Assembly (NCBI RefSeq): GCF_003545885.1
Contig: NZ_QHCT01000004.1
Span: 124,001 to 188,000, forward strand
From: Leptospira stimsonii
GTDB lineage: Bacteria; Spirochaetota; Leptospiria; Leptospirales; Leptospiraceae
Direction of reading: 5' to 3'
Length of the DNA: 64,000 bases
Program-made: the position numbers and the translations under genes
In this document: piece after piece, positions 1 through 12,734 of the stretch
Layout of the letters: every line of letters begins with the position of its first letter
Numbering within the stretch: position 1 is the stretch's first letter
Notes under the pieces: generated by a model
The model's database searches: none
What the model was told of the DNA's origin: nothing
The model's input: only the letters and a program-made list of their open reading frames with translations

Positions 1-810
1 AACCATCGGAAAGTTGAAGTTCGGATCGAACTTATAACCGAAAAGTCTCGCAACTCCGATCGCGATATCCGTATAACCAGCGAAGTCGAAGTAGATCTGC
101 CAACCGAATGCGAGCGCGCCGGTCCAAATCTCCACTGGGTTGAGCGTCGCGTAATTTTTAAAGGTAAAATCGACGACTTTCGCGAGGTTATCCGCGAATA
201 CGATCTTTCTCGTAAATCCGATGAGGATCTGACAGAATGCAACTTGAATGTCCTCTTTGTTGACGGGAAGAGGCATATCCAAATCTCGAAAGAAAGTCTG
301 CGCACGAACGATAGGACCGGCGACTAACTGAGGAAAGAAAGAAACGTATAATGCGAAATCCAAAAACGATTTTTTCGCTTCGATCTGACCTCGATAGACG
401 TCGATCGTATAACTCATCGATTGAAACGTATAAAAGGAAATTCCAACCGGAAGAATGATATCGTAATAAGCGAATTTAAAACCAGCGATCGGAGTCAGGT
501 CGTTGACGACTCCCAAAAGAAAGTTCGTATACTTAAAGTAGGCGAGTAGTCCGAGATTCGTGATTAAGGAAAGAACGAGCCAAATTCTTCTCGCCTTAGA
601 ACCCTGAGGAGAAGCGGAAATTTTAAGGGAAGCAAAGTAATCGATAACGATCGAATAGAGCAAAAGAAGGATGAATTCTTTTCTCCAAGACATGTAAAAA
701 TAAAAGCTCGCTCCTAAGAGAAAGATTCTTTGAATCTTGCCCTTGAGCAGATGATTGAGAATGAGAACTACGGGGAAAAAAAATAAAAAGTGAAGGGAAT
801 TAAAGAGCAT
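1..810 (-). CDS. MBOAT-family O-acyltransferase (AlgI-like), 3' end outside window
   Basis: Open frame of 270 codons from ATG at 810 to the window edge, so the C-terminus is missing. The N-terminus is a run of hydrophobic segments (MLFNSLHFLFFFPVVLI, then LLGASFYFYMSWRKEF), as in membrane-bound O-acyltransferases. Near the edge it reads FDFAGYTDIAIG and FGYKFDPNFNFP, which are hallmark AlgI/DltB-type motifs. The catalytic His of the family lies further downstream and is not visible. These enzymes move acyl groups, usually acetyl, onto extracellular polysaccharide. As the last visible gene of a minus-strand operon with glycosyltransferases, it probably decorates a surface glycan. The family call is firm; the substrate is unknown. 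Confidence 0.88.
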   Translation of the reverse strand, partial: MLFNSLHFLFFFPVVLILNHLLKGKIQRIFLLGASFYFYMSWRKEFILLLLYSIVIDYFASLKISASPQGSKARRIWLVLSLITNLGLLAYFKYTNFLLGVVNDLTPIAGFKFAYYDIILPVGISFYTFQSMSYTIDVYRGQIEAKKSFLDFALYVSFFPQLVAGPIVRAQTFFRDLDMPLPVNKEDIQVAFCQILIGFTRKIVFADNLAKVVDFTFKNYATLNPVEIWTGALAFGWQIYFDFAGYTDIAIGVARLFGYKFDPNFNFPMV

Positions 811-907
811 GGTTCGTCTTGATTCAGTATTTTAAAAGACCTGAAGAGCAGTTTTTCAAAATAGAATATCCTTACAACATCAATTTAAGGGGTTCCAACC
901 TTTGATT

Positions 908-2287
<1,380 letters not shown>

Positions 2288-2296
2288 TCTACAATT

Positions 2297-2895
2297 CTAA
2301 TATTGAAAGAAAGAAGCGATGAGATTTCGATTGGGACCTCGGAAAAAATACGGGGAAAGAATTCCGGCCTGAGAAGCGACGCTTTCCGAACGTAGATCCG
2401 GAGCGACGATCCAAATTCTTTCCAAGCCAAGAAGCCTTCGCAAAACACCGGTTTTGTGAACGATCTGAACTCCGCTCTGTTTACGGTTCCACTGAAACAC
2501 GTCCTTTCCAAAAAAACTTCGTGTTTCCACGGATAAAAGATCACCTTTGAGACCGACCCGAGTAAAACAGGTCCGATTGATAAATCGAATCCAGTCGAGA
2601 AGAAAGGCAAAACCGATATATCCGAACGTAAGATATCCTACACTTCGATACAACAGTGGATTCTGCAAGATGGGAAGATTCAAAACCTTGGGGATCAACA
2701 GAAAATCGGTAAACTTCTGAAGATACAAAGCGGACAAACCGCCAAGCAGATAACAACCGTAGAGAATGGCGCCGACCACCAGAGTTATCAAGATGGGAGG
2801 AATCGGGTTGATCTTTAAATAAAGAGGAACTCCGAAAGAAGCGTCGTTTGCGTTTAAAGAATCCCAGCCGGAATAGATTCGTTTTTCAGTTTGTT

Positions 2896-2899
<4 letters not shown>
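2297..2899 (-). CDS. small membrane protein with PH-like C-terminal domain
   Basis: 200 residues from ATG at 2899, the start MKQTEKRIY. The frame is open further upstream, but that part lies inside the glycosyltransferase gene. The start overlaps the stop of that gene by four bases (ATGA), which argues for translational coupling and decides the start. Two or three hydrophobic segments (about residues 25-60 and 85-110) precede a polar beta-rich tail (GLKGDLLSVETRSFF, then GVLRRLLGLERIWIVAPDL). That resembles the bacterial PH-like fold of YdbS/YdbT-type proteins. Homology is weak and I do not assign a function. Confidence 0.7.
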
Positions 2900-4047
<1,148 letters not shown>

Positions 4048-4065
4048 CTTTGTCAGAATTCTTTT

Positions 4066-5469
4066 TTATTTTTCCCTTAGAGTTTCTTTCTCTGGAATCA
4101 ATAGAAGAAGAACGTATTGAAAGATCGCAAAGTAAAGAAGATAAGAAGCCATCATAAACTTTTCCTCCGTTCCTACGCCGATCACGGACCGATTGGAGAG
4201 AAGAATTCCGATCGAACCGATCAAAAAGGCAAAGCTCACTTTATCATTTGCAAACAATACCTGGATCGAAACCAGACATTTTTTCCAGAAAGAATCGGAA
4301 ACAGTCTTCCAGACGGGCCATACGCTCGCTTCCACAAAAGACCAAAGGCGGAAAAGAAGAATCGCGGAAGGATACAAAAGAAAAACAAACGCGTGCACCC
4401 AAGAAATTCCACTAAAGATGATCGAAAAGACGAACAAACAACCGAGCGTCAATTCTTCCTTTCGTTTCGCAAAAATTTTCCAGAAAAAAGGAACCACAAG
4501 ACCCAAGGAAAGAATATAATAAATTCCTTTTACAGCTTTTTCTGATAATTCCGCAAGAGGATATCCGAGTTGGGATTGATTGAGAACGTCCGCGTAGTTG
4601 AGAAAGTATTTCGCAAGAGTCGCGTTCAAACTCTGATTGTTCTTCCAAGCGCGAAAGAGAGGAGACTTGAGATAATTGTCCAAGATCAACTGTTTCCAAG
4701 TCAAGGTCATCTCGATCGTAAAACTCGGAGCATAAATACAAGGAAGAAGAATCCAGAAAACTGAAAATACAAACGTATAAACCACGGCCCAGTAACGTCT
4801 TTGCATTAAGAAAAAAAGAACAAACGCACCCGGAGTCAACTTGATCACGATCGCAAGTCCGAGCAATAAACCGGACAACCAATCCTTCTTCGTATGTACG
4901 GAAGCCAGAATCAAAAACATCAAAAGAAAACCGACTTGATTGTTGTTCTGATGATTTTCCAAGAACCGAAGATTGAGAAGACAAAGAACCACGATAAAAA
5001 TCAAATTGCCTTTGATAGGAAGACGGATCGAAAGGATGTATAAAAAACCGAGAAGCGCTAAGAAGTTCAGACTCAAAAAAACGGCGGACGCAACCGGGTA
5101 AGGAAGAATTGAAATCGGAATCAACAAAAAGGCGAATGTAGGAGGGTAGATGTAAGAACCCAGCCCTTCCATCATTTCCTTGAGTTGCATAAAAACTTTC
5201 GGAGTAAACGCTTCTTCGACTTTGATTTCTCCTGATTGAAGTTTCCCGAGAATCTCGTCGATCTGTTCTAAATTGTATAAATTATTTCTTTCGGTAAAAC
5301 GAACGGACGCGTTGTAGTAATCCCTGAAATCGGAACGGTTTCCCGATTTGGAAATCCCATTGATGAAGAGGAGGGAGAAAAACAAAATCGTTCCGGCAAG
5401 AATCCAGGTTTTTCGGTCTCTCAATTGCATTCTGAAACACTTTTGGATCGCACCCGAAAAGCCAACCAA
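4066..5469 (-). CDS. DUF2029/GT87-like membrane glycosyltransferase
   Basis: 467 residues with about ten membrane helices. The N-terminal external loop SDFRDYYNASVRFTERNNLYN and the helix segment GLLLGLAIVIKLTPGAF resemble GT87 (DUF2029) polyprenol-dependent mannosyltransferases. An Asp-containing first loop followed by FAFLLIPISILPYP fits the GT-C fold. A second ATG 39 bases downstream (MQLRDRKTW) is an alternative start. It is the first gene of the minus-strand glycan operon, and the promoter should lie in the 93-base gap shared with the divergent queA. The family is fairly sure; substrate unknown. Confidence 0.82.
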   Translation of the reverse strand: MVGFSGAIQKCFRMQLRDRKTWILAGTILFFSLLFINGISKSGNRSDFRDYYNASVRFTERNNLYNLEQIDEILGKLQSGEIKVEEAFTPKVFMQLKEMMEGLGSYIYPPTFAFLLIPISILPYPVASAVFLSLNFLALLGFLYILSIRLPIKGNLIFIVVLCLLNLRFLENHQNNNQVGFLLMFLILASVHTKKDWLSGLLLGLAIVIKLTPGAFVLFFLMQRRYWAVVYTFVFSVFWILLPCIYAPSFTIEMTLTWKQLILDNYLKSPLFRAWKNNQSLNATLAKYFLNYADVLNQSQLGYPLAELSEKAVKGIYYILSLGLVVPFFWKIFAKRKEELTLGCLFVFSIIFSGISWVHAFVFLLYPSAILLFRLWSFVEASVWPVWKTVSDSFWKKCLVSIQVLFANDKVSFAFLIGSIGILLSNRSVIGVGTEEKFMMASYLLYFAIFQYVLLLLIPEKETLREK

Positions 5470-5562
5470 TAAAATTCTCCTACATCACCGCTCACGATTT
5501 ACAAAGGTCTTGTTAGAAAAAAGATTCACCCGTAACCATTCTCCAAATCCACTGCAAATAGA

Positions 5563-6600
5563 ATGTTGTTTACCGATCTCAAAGATTTCGAATTTGAACT
5601 CCCCGAGAATAGAATCGCACGTTATCCTGCAAAGAATCGGGACGAGAGTCGACTCATGGTGGTCGAAGTCGGATCCGAAAAAATCCGCATCGAAGACGCA
5701 TTCAAGAACATCGTCTCTTATCTTAAAGAAGGCGACGTGCTGATCGGCAATCATACCAAAGTAAGCAAACGCCGCGTTTATCTCAAAAACCAACTTCGAA
5801 CCCACGAAGCGATGTTCTTGGAAACCAAGGACGGACTTTGGAGATGTAAGATTCGAAATTCTCGAAAACTAAAAACGGGAGATCGGCTTCAAGACGTTAA
5901 GACGGGGCTTCGGCTTTTTCAAGTGGAAAGGAAAGAAGAAGAATTTGTTTTTTTAAAACCGGAGCAAGAATTAAAAGAAGAAGACTTTCAATCCATCGGC
6001 GAGATTCCGATTCCTCCTTACCTAAAAAGAGAAGCGAACTCGGAAGATGAAATTCGTTATCAGACTCTTTTTGCAAAAACTCCCGGATCGGTTGCGGCTC
6101 CTACAGCGGGTCTTCACTTTTCGGAATCCTTGTTTCAAACTCTAAAAGAAAAAAAAATTCAGATCTGCACCTTAGAACTCACCGTAGGTTACGGAACCTT
6201 TCAACCTCTCACGGAAGAAAATTTTCAAAATAAAAAATTACATCGGGAAGAATTCTTTCTGGAAGAATCGAGCGCCTCACTTCTCAATCTCGCAAAAAAA
6301 GAAGGAAGAAGAATCATCTCCATCGGAACCACGACGCTTCGAGCCTTGGAATCCACATACGATCCGAAAACAAAAACGTTTCGCTCAGGAGCCGGCGCGA
6401 CCGAACTTTTTTTACAACCGAACGACGAACTTCAAAGTTGCGAAGGTCTGATCACAAATTTTCATTTACCCGGCTCGAGTCTTCTTTTGCTCGTCTCCGC
6501 ATTTGCGGGAAAAGAATTGATCTTACGCGCGTATCAAAGAGCGATTCAAGAAGAATTCCGATTTTATTCTTACGGAGATGCGATGCTGATTCTCCGGTAG
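5563..6600 (+). CDS. queA: S-adenosylmethionine:tRNA ribosyltransferase-isomerase QueA
   Basis: 345 residues, normal for QueA. The enzyme transfers and isomerises the ribosyl part of SAM onto 7-aminomethyl-7-deazaguanine in tRNA, giving epoxyqueuosine. Family motifs are plain: [16 protein letters not shown] at the N-terminus, [30 protein letters not shown], then [20 protein letters not shown] and YSYGDAMLI at the end. It is divergent from the glycan operon and followed 43 bases later by the Lon-like gene in the same direction. No queuosine neighbours are visible. Cytoplasmic. Confidence 0.97.
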   Translation: MLFTDLKDFEFELPENRIARYPAKNRDESRLMVVEVGSEKIRIEDAFKNIVSYLKEGDVLIGNHTKVSKRRVYLKNQLRTHEAMFLETKDGLWRCKIRNSRKLKTGDRLQDVKTGLRLFQVERKEEEFVFLKPEQELKEEDFQSIGEIPIPPYLKREANSEDEIRYQTLFAKTPGSVAAPTAGLHFSESLFQTLKEKKIQICTLELTVGYGTFQPLTEENFQNKKLHREEFFLEESSASLLNLAKKEGRRIISIGTTTLRALESTYDPKTKTFRSGAGATELFLQPNDELQSCEGLITNFHLPGSSLLLLVSAFAGKELILRAYQRAIQEEFRFYSYGDAMLILR

Positions 6601-6643
6601 ATTATGATTGATAACCGAAGGGAAGTAGGGAACAATCGTCTCA

Positions 6644-8269
6644 GTGATAAAAAGAATAACCGCCGCTCAGGCAGAAATCAAACTTCACGCGGGAAAACAA
6701 AGACCCAAAAACGGTCTTCCCGATTTTTTGGCGTTTCACAGAGAAGAACTGAGTTCCTTACCAAAGGCTCTGGAAAATCCCGGGATTCTTTCCAACATTC
6801 TCATAACGGGTCCGGCCTTAGAAGCGAACCTCACCTTACTTCAAGAATATATCTCCGGTCTTAAAAAAGGAATCAAAGTAGTCTGCGATCCCCATCCGGG
6901 ATTCTTAACTCTCGCTGGTTTTCCCGGAAACTCGGAATACCGCGCGGGTAAAATGGTGGAAGCCGACGGTGGTTATTTACTTCTTCCGATGCGAGCCCTT
7001 ACGGAAGATCCGAATTTATACTTTCTCGTAAAAGGAGTTCTTCAAACCGGAAGTATCGACTTCTTGACTCTTCCTGAAATGACGGGCTCCAAAGAGATGA
7101 ATCGGTTTCATCCTTCGATAAACACGCGCTTTCGTCTGATTCTCGTGGGAGAAGAAGGGGAAGTGGATTTTATCACCGGAGTCGATCCCGACTTCTACGA
7201 AAGTTTTTCTTTTAAGATTCATCTTCCGTACGAAGCTGTTATGAAGAGCAAGAAGAATCTTCAGCTCTTCGGAGGACTCATTCATTCCTGGGAAAAACCG
7301 GGTTATCCTAGTTTCGATTCCTCCGCGGTCGACGCGTTACTCGAAATCGGACTTCGCTGGAACGATAGCCGAGCCAGACTCTCTCTTTCTTTCGCCGAGC
7401 TCCGCACGTTCGTGGGCGAACTTCTCGTTCTTTATAAGAAGGAAAAGAAGACGATCTCCCGCGCCCAAGTCGAATCCGCGATTCCAACGATCGAAAAAAG
7501 AATCGCGGTTCACAAAAGAAGATATCAGGAAAGCGTTCGAGAAGGTCTAACTTCGATCCAACTCAAAGGAAAAAAGACGGGAAGAATCAACGGCTTATCC
7601 GTCATACTTCTGCATTCTTCTTTATCCGATTTCGGTCAGGTCAACCAAGTTTCCGCGCGAGTCGCATTGGGTTCGGGAAATTTTATCAACATCGAAAGGG
7701 AAGTCAATCTTTCCGGCGACTTACACGATAAAGGCGTATTCATATTACAATCTTATATTAAAGGAATGTTCTCTCATATCCAATCCTTTGGTCTCGACGC
7801 TTCCATTTTGTTTGAACAAAACTATTCTCCGATCGACGGAGACTCCGCGAGTTGTGCGGAATTGCTCGCGATCCTTTCGGCGCTTTCCGGTTTGGAAATT
7901 CCGTGTAACATCGCGGTGACGGGAGCCCTTTCTCAATATGGAGAAATTCTTCCCGTGGGTTCGGTGAACACAAAGATCGCGGCTTGGTACGACATGATTC
8001 AACTCGTCGGAAATACGAGAGACAAATACAGAGTTTATATTCCGACTTCCAACATTCGGGACTTGAATCTCCCGGCTCACATCCGTAAGGCGATCGATAA
8101 GGGCAAATTCCAGATCTATACTTGTTCTCACGTTGAGGAACTGATTCCGGAAGTTTTTGGTATTCCCGCGGGAAAATTCGGTAAAAACGGAAAATATCCG
8201 CAGGGAAGTTTGTTCCATATGATAGAGGAAAGAATCGATCGGAAAAAAGAAGAAGAAGAACACGAATAG
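6644..8269 (+). CDS. Lon-family protease with degenerate ATPase region (LonB/YcbZ-like)
   Basis: 541 residues from GTG at 6644; upstream in-frame stops leave no earlier start. The C-terminal Lon proteolytic domain has the Ser-Lys dyad: Ser401 in [11 protein letters not shown] and Lys444 in [12 protein letters not shown]. The central part keeps LonB/AAA_32 features ([17 protein letters not shown], then [12 protein letters not shown]). The expected Walker A is replaced by [13 protein letters not shown], with no GK[ST]. This matches the shortened YcbZ/LonH type rather than classical Lon. It is probably a cytoplasmic serine protease with weak or no intrinsic ATPase. The family is sure; substrates are unknown. 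Confidence 0.85.
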   Translation: MIKRITAAQAEIKLHAGKQRPKNGLPDFLAFHREELSSLPKALENPGILSNILITGPALEANLTLLQEYISGLKKGIKVVCDPHPGFLTLAGFPGNSEYRAGKMVEADGGYLLLPMRALTEDPNLYFLVKGVLQTGSIDFLTLPEMTGSKEMNRFHPSINTRFRLILVGEEGEVDFITGVDPDFYESFSFKIHLPYEAVMKSKKNLQLFGGLIHSWEKPGYPSFDSSAVDALLEIGLRWNDSRARLSLSFAELRTFVGELLVLYKKEKKTISRAQVESAIPTIEKRIAVHKRRYQESVREGLTSIQLKGKKTGRINGLSVILLHSSLSDFGQVNQVSARVALGSGNFINIEREVNLSGDLHDKGVFILQSYIKGMFSHIQSFGLDASILFEQNYSPIDGDSASCAELLAILSALSGLEIPCNIAVTGALSQYGEILPVGSVNTKIAAWYDMIQLVGNTRDKYRVYIPTSNIRDLNLPAHIRKAIDKGKFQIYTCSHVEELIPEVFGIPAGKFGKNGKYPQGSLFHMIEERIDRKKEEEEHE

Positions 8270-8567
8270 AAATGCGTCCTTTGGGTCGATGAGACAGAAT
8301 TCTATAAAAAATTTCTTTCCTGCATGCCCTCGGTTTTGAAACTGGACGGAAGGAATCAAACTCGTTTTTTTTGAATCATTTTTGCCCTGTCTTTTCCCCA
8401 CTCTAGACAATTTCTAACTTTGGAAAACTCAATTGTGAACCAAAACTATCCGAGAAAAAGAGTCCGCCTTTTCCATGGATTCTTTCGGAACTCTTCGTCT
8501 AATTCCAGAATCGCATTTGTAGGTGATCCTTCGATTTTGATTACCGATACTAAATAAAGATACGAAA

Positions 8568-9959
8568 ATGAGATTCATCGGGGCGATCAACATTCAATCC
8601 TCCTTGCTTGTCAGCGGTTTATCCGCGTTGGGACTCGGGGTTCTCCTTTCCGTAGCGCAGGTGAAAACGCCGGAAAATTTTCCGAAAATCGATTCCATTC
8701 CGATGGAAGAAAACGAAACACCTTCGAAATCCCAGCCAACGCTCAAAGTAAAAGGGGATGAAAAACCCAAAGATATTCAAGTGTTTCGAATTTTGGGTTC
8801 CCGTAGAATCGACCTTTTGGGTGATTCGGAAAAAAACTACGAGATCCAAGAGGACCGAGGATCGAATTTTGCAAAACTCGGAAACGGTTGGAGCCCTTTT
8901 CCTTCCAAAGATTCGCTTGCTTGGAATCAGCCCGATTCTCTCTTCGGTGATCAGAACATAAACTGGACCGGGGCGCGCTTTTTCGGTGGGAAACAGGGTA
9001 AGGTCCAATTGAATTCTTCGATTCGCCCTTCCTCTCCTTTTTCGGAACTGGCTCCTTCCCTTCGTGGAAGAAAATCCGATCCGTTTGGAACCGGCGATAA
9101 GACGGGAGTCAACCAATCTACGTTAGACAACTTTGAACTGAGTTATTCCGTCGCTCCGGGAGTGGACGCGATTCTCAAAACCGGAAACTCACTGCCTTAT
9201 ACCGCGGATCAAAAAGATCAGGGTTATTCGATGGCCGGTTTTTCATTCAAACCGAATGACTTCATCAACGCGAAAATCGTCTCGGGAAGTTCTTTCGGAA
9301 ATTCGAGCATGGCTTCCAGTCGTTTTCTTTATTCTTCTCCAGGATCCAATTCTCAAGCGCTCAACGCGGATCCGAATATGGGAAACAATCCCGTTCTCAG
9401 AAACCAAGCTCTGGGAAACAGCGGTGGTCGTGTGATCGAATGGCAGGCGAACATACAACCGATCCGACGGCTTTCGTTTCAGACTTCGGTTTTGAATAAG
9501 GAAAAAGACAAGGGCCTCTACAATCCGGAAGCGGCTCGTTTTTCTATGTTTATCGATTTTACAAAAATCATTCTCAACGTTCGTTATAGTTATTCGGCGG
9601 ATCCAACGACAAAAAACAACGGTCTTTATATGACACCGGAGTCGGACGCGACAACGCTGGGTTTTACGATGCTCTTGGATCCTGCGGGTAGATACTCTCT
9701 CTTCCTAGGAAACAACTACTACAATCTCATCTCGCAGAGAAACACGGGAATCAACACACAAACGGATGAGCCTCTTCGTTCTTTCTCCGCCGGCTTTCGA
9801 GGAAAGACGAGCTTTCAAAACGCAATCTTCTTTATGAACTTTCGAAACAATCTTTCCAAAGGTGTGATCTACACCGATGTAGGACCGTTCCGTCTTCCCG
9901 CCTATTCTCAATACTATTCCGAATACTTCACTTCTCTGGGAATGGAGTTGTCATTCTAA
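8568..9959 (+). CDS. exported protein, probable outer-membrane beta-barrel
   Basis: 463 residues. A hydrophobic N-terminus (about residues 10-30, [17 protein letters not shown]) acts as a signal peptide or anchor and is followed by a Pro/Lys/Glu-rich linker. From about residue 190 there are repeated amphipathic strands rich in Phe, Tyr, Ser and Asn (for example [19 protein letters not shown] and [16 protein letters not shown]), and the last residue is Phe (GMELSF), a usual barrel-insertion end. I do not recognise a named family. It stands alone, with a weak hairpin after it. The barrel call is an inference from strand pattern and C-terminus. Confidence 0.7.
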   Translation: MRFIGAINIQSSLLVSGLSALGLGVLLSVAQVKTPENFPKIDSIPMEENETPSKSQPTLKVKGDEKPKDIQVFRILGSRRIDLLGDSEKNYEIQEDRGSNFAKLGNGWSPFPSKDSLAWNQPDSLFGDQNINWTGARFFGGKQGKVQLNSSIRPSSPFSELAPSLRGRKSDPFGTGDKTGVNQSTLDNFELSYSVAPGVDAILKTGNSLPYTADQKDQGYSMAGFSFKPNDFINAKIVSGSSFGNSSMASSRFLYSSPGSNSQALNADPNMGNNPVLRNQALGNSGGRVIEWQANIQPIRRLSFQTSVLNKEKDKGLYNPEAARFSMFIDFTKIILNVRYSYSADPTTKNNGLYMTPESDATTLGFTMLLDPAGRYSLFLGNNYYNLISQRNTGINTQTDEPLRSFSAGFRGKTSFQNAIFFMNFRNNLSKGVIYTDVGPFRLPAYSQYYSEYFTSLGMELSF

Positions 9960-9983
9960 AGTTTCTTTTCTAGTTGATCGTTT

Positions 9984-10004
9984 TTCCGCGTGCGGAATTT
10001 TGAT
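9984..10004 (+). terminator. weak candidate terminator
   Basis: TTCCG-CGTG-CGGAA hairpin followed by TTTTGATT, 24 bases after the stop of the exported barrel-like protein. The stem is only five pairs, so this is a low-confidence call. Confidence 0.35.
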
Positions 10005-10086
10005 TGGGAGAGGAGCTCCTACGCGAAAGAATTTCGTGTGATCGAATTCTTCTCAAAAATAATAAAGGTTCAGAGGGAATCAAAGA

Positions 10087-10395
<309 letters not shown>

Positions 10396-10440
10396 TTCCT
10401 TTTTTTTAAAACAGGTTTTTTCCGAAAATTTTATCTCATA

Positions 10441-10455
10441 CGGACTTTAAGTCCG
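10441..10455. repeat. palindromic dispersed repeat, copy 1
   Basis: CGGACTTTAAGTCCG. The same 15-mer occurs in reverse orientation at 25092-25106. Similarity between the two copies extends to a CTTTGTCGGAA block about 40 bases away, so the repeated unit is about 60 bases. Confidence 0.7.
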
Positions 10456-10653
10456 TTTGCAAGAATTTTTGTTTAAGGAAAACTTTGTCGGAACAAAGAT
10501 TCGGAATGAAATGAAGTTTTAAATTGAGCCTGTCCCAAAACTTCTTAAGACAGAGAAACCTCCCTTTAGAAAATTCTAATAAAAAGTATGAGATCCCACA
10601 AAATGGAATCAAATTCACTTTTTGGGCGTCCTTCATTGTTTCTATTTATGTTA

Positions 10654-10672
10654 GAGTTCCCACACTTTTAGG
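10654..10672 (+). repeat. 19-base direct repeat, copy 1
   Basis: GAGTTCCCACACTTTTAGG, identical to 10892-10910. A degenerate relative (GGAGTTCCCACATTTAAAG) lies inside the DUF1564 gene at 48536-48554. Confidence 0.75.
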
Positions 10673-10891
10673 TTTTTGGACAGGCTCGTTGTAAAAAATT
10701 TTTCAAAGCAATGCGATCTACTCAGCCGAACGGGAAAAGAAAATTTTGTAATAGCTCCTACAGTTTCCGTACGTTTTCAGTCCGATTCCCGTTCTGAAAT
10801 ACGATTCTCATTCGATCGAAAACCGAGGAGCTCCTACAAATTACGGGCTTCTGTTTGAAACCAACTGGCAACACCTTTTCCGAGAATGGTT

Positions 10892-10910
10892 GAGTTCCCA
10901 CACTTTTAGG
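10892..10910 (+). repeat. 19-base direct repeat, copy 2
   Basis: Exact second copy of GAGTTCCCACACTTTTAGG, 238 bases from the first in the same orientation. Confidence 0.75.
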
Positions 10911-10999
10911 GATTTCGGAAGAATTTGCGGCGCATTTTCAGATTTGTTTCCGGTAAAATAGGATTCATTCTTAAGAAGTTCTCAAAAACAAATTCAAAG

Positions 11000-12544
11000 T
11001 TAGTTTGTTCGATTTCGATCGGAAGAATGAAAGTACTCAATAGGACAAATGATCTCCGGGCCGTCCGTTTCCGGAAGAAGGAGCGGTTCTCCTTCGTCCT
11101 CCGTTCTCGTTATGGATTGAGAGACCTGACCGAGACGATATGGATCCGCGTTTACTTGAAGAATTCTTAAACTTGGAACGGTCTTTTTCAAAAGAACAAC
11201 CGCAGGTTGTGTTCCCGTATTACTCCGATTCTGATCGATAAAATGAAACTGCCCCGGTTTGAGATTGGAAAGGGGAAGAATAAAAGGAAGCGGTTGTGTG
11301 TCATACAACTTTCTCAGTTCTCCTCCATCCTGATTTGTTGGCGGGAAAGGAAAGGCCGAAAGAACGGATTCCATTCCAGTTTTAAAACCGGCCGCTCCCG
11401 CCGAGTCCACTCCCAACTGCGCTTCCGCAAGAGTCGATTCTCCCGTAGACAACCAGAGAAAGGCGGCAAAGAGACGGATGAAAGAAGTTTCCCCTGAAAT
11501 TCCGAGATCGTTTTTTTGAGACGCAGAAAGTGAAGTCACTCCGGCTGAAGTAAGAAATATTTCGGATAAACTTTGCGCGTCCTTGGCTCGAACCGAAGAT
11601 CCGGAAACCGTCTTCTTAAAAAAAGAATTTCTTTCCTCAAGATTCGATCCGGAAACCGTATAAAGATATTTCATAAAGGCATAGGCAAAAGAATAATCTA
11701 CAACCGAGGAAAAATTCGAGGACCCAAAAATGGTAGAACCGTTCACACCTCTTGCACAAACACCGGCGACGTTTCCTCGATAACACTGGATCCGATTCAT
11801 TTGTGGAGAATAACCGGCGATATCGCTCGCAACCTCGCTTGTGCCTTCGTTCAACCAGGTTTCATCTCGAGCCTTTTGGGAAAGATATTCCGGAAGTTCA
11901 TATTGAAATCGAATGAGGTGTTGGAATTCGTGAGCGATCGTAGAAAGAAGGGTGTCCGACTTTCCCGAGGCCAGATCTTTCTCCGCCAATTCTTTCAACT
12001 GAACCGAATCGATATAAAGAATTTCCTTACCGTTGGAACGTACGCTCGATCGAGGATCGTCCGAAAGAAAATCATAAGGATCAAAAAAACCGGCCACGAA
12101 AGAACCACCCGGTTTACTTCCATCGCGAATATCCAAAAAAAGAATATGAACCTTTCCACTCTGATCCATGTCCGACGGTGGTCCGAACGCCGCGCCGAGT
12201 TTCGGAAAAATTCTCTGATCGAATTCTCGAACGATACTTTTGTAATCTAGATTCTGTTCTTGTCCATATTCCGCGTAAACGGAAACGGTATCTCCTTCTC
12301 CGACAAGACTTGCCTGAAGACAATAAGATGCATTTTTTGTAATGTCTCGAACCCAGAACTTTCCGGGACCGCTACAACTAACGGCTGTAAGAATCAGAGC
12401 CTGGACATATTGAGCGCCTAACTTTTGTTTTTCGTTCGGAAACAGGGATGGAAAAACACCTTCCAAGGAACAGGCGTTTAGAAAAAAAAGACTGAAAAGA
12501 AGACCCGAAAAAAATCCAAGATTGTTTCGAGATTTCCGCTCCAT
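11000..12544 (-). CDS. lipoprotein zinc metallopeptidase, M30 (hyicolysin)-like
   Basis: 514 residues from ATG at 12544. I chose this start because MERKSRNNLGFFSGLLFSLF followed by FLNAC is an ideal 25-residue lipoprotein signal; the frame stays open to 12631. The zinc motif HEFQH occurs in STIAHEFQHLIRF, followed by WLNEGTSEVASDIAG, where a downstream Glu serves as third ligand, as in M30-type gluzincins. The family cleaves extracellular proteins. The mature protein should be anchored to a membrane by lipidated Cys. It is divergent from the lipoprotein gene at 12735. Peptidase class is good; the exact family is probable. Confidence 0.8.
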   Translation of the reverse strand: MERKSRNNLGFFSGLLFSLFFLNACSLEGVFPSLFPNEKQKLGAQYVQALILTAVSCSGPGKFWVRDITKNASYCLQASLVGEGDTVSVYAEYGQEQNLDYKSIVREFDQRIFPKLGAAFGPPSDMDQSGKVHILFLDIRDGSKPGGSFVAGFFDPYDFLSDDPRSSVRSNGKEILYIDSVQLKELAEKDLASGKSDTLLSTIAHEFQHLIRFQYELPEYLSQKARDETWLNEGTSEVASDIAGYSPQMNRIQCYRGNVAGVCARGVNGSTIFGSSNFSSVVDYSFAYAFMKYLYTVSGSNLEERNSFFKKTVSGSSVRAKDAQSLSEIFLTSAGVTSLSASQKNDLGISGETSFIRLFAAFLWLSTGESTLAEAQLGVDSAGAAGFKTGMESVLSAFPFPPTNQDGGELRKLYDTQPLPFILPLSNLKPGQFHFIDQNRSNTGTQPAVVLLKKTVPSLRILQVNADPYRLGQVSQSITRTEDEGEPLLLPETDGPEIICPIEYFHSSDRNRTN

Positions 12545-12734
12545 CGAAATTCTTAGACGAAAAAAGACATACAATCTAGAACGTTGACTCGGAGCGAACG
12601 GTCCTGAGGATGTAAAAAAGGGTCCCGACATACTTTTTGATAACGAAGGGAAGAGACCGGAAACTTGATTGAGATTCTCTCTTGCCCCCGTAACTTGTCA
12701 GGATCTTTCTTCCTCAAATCAGGAGCAACCAACA

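Larger units (their letters stand above)
10396..10999. other. 604-base intergenic region rich in short repeats, no gene
   Basis: No coding frame is convincing. It holds the palindrome CGGACTTTAAGTCCG (10441-10455), two identical 19-base copies of GAGTTCCCACACTTTTAGG (10654-10672 and 10892-10910), and two members of the GGAGCTCCTACA family (about 10747-10762 and 10825-10837). The YbaB gene (plus) and the M30-like gene (minus) converge on it. Confidence 0.75.

Noticed and set aside
7745..8410. 221-codon minus-strand frame
   Set aside because: It lies antisense to the Lon-like gene with no family features; a shadow frame.
8270..8567. Possible small gene between the Lon-like and barrel-like genes
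   Set aside because: Frames are short and low-complexity, or are antisense extensions of the Lon-like gene.
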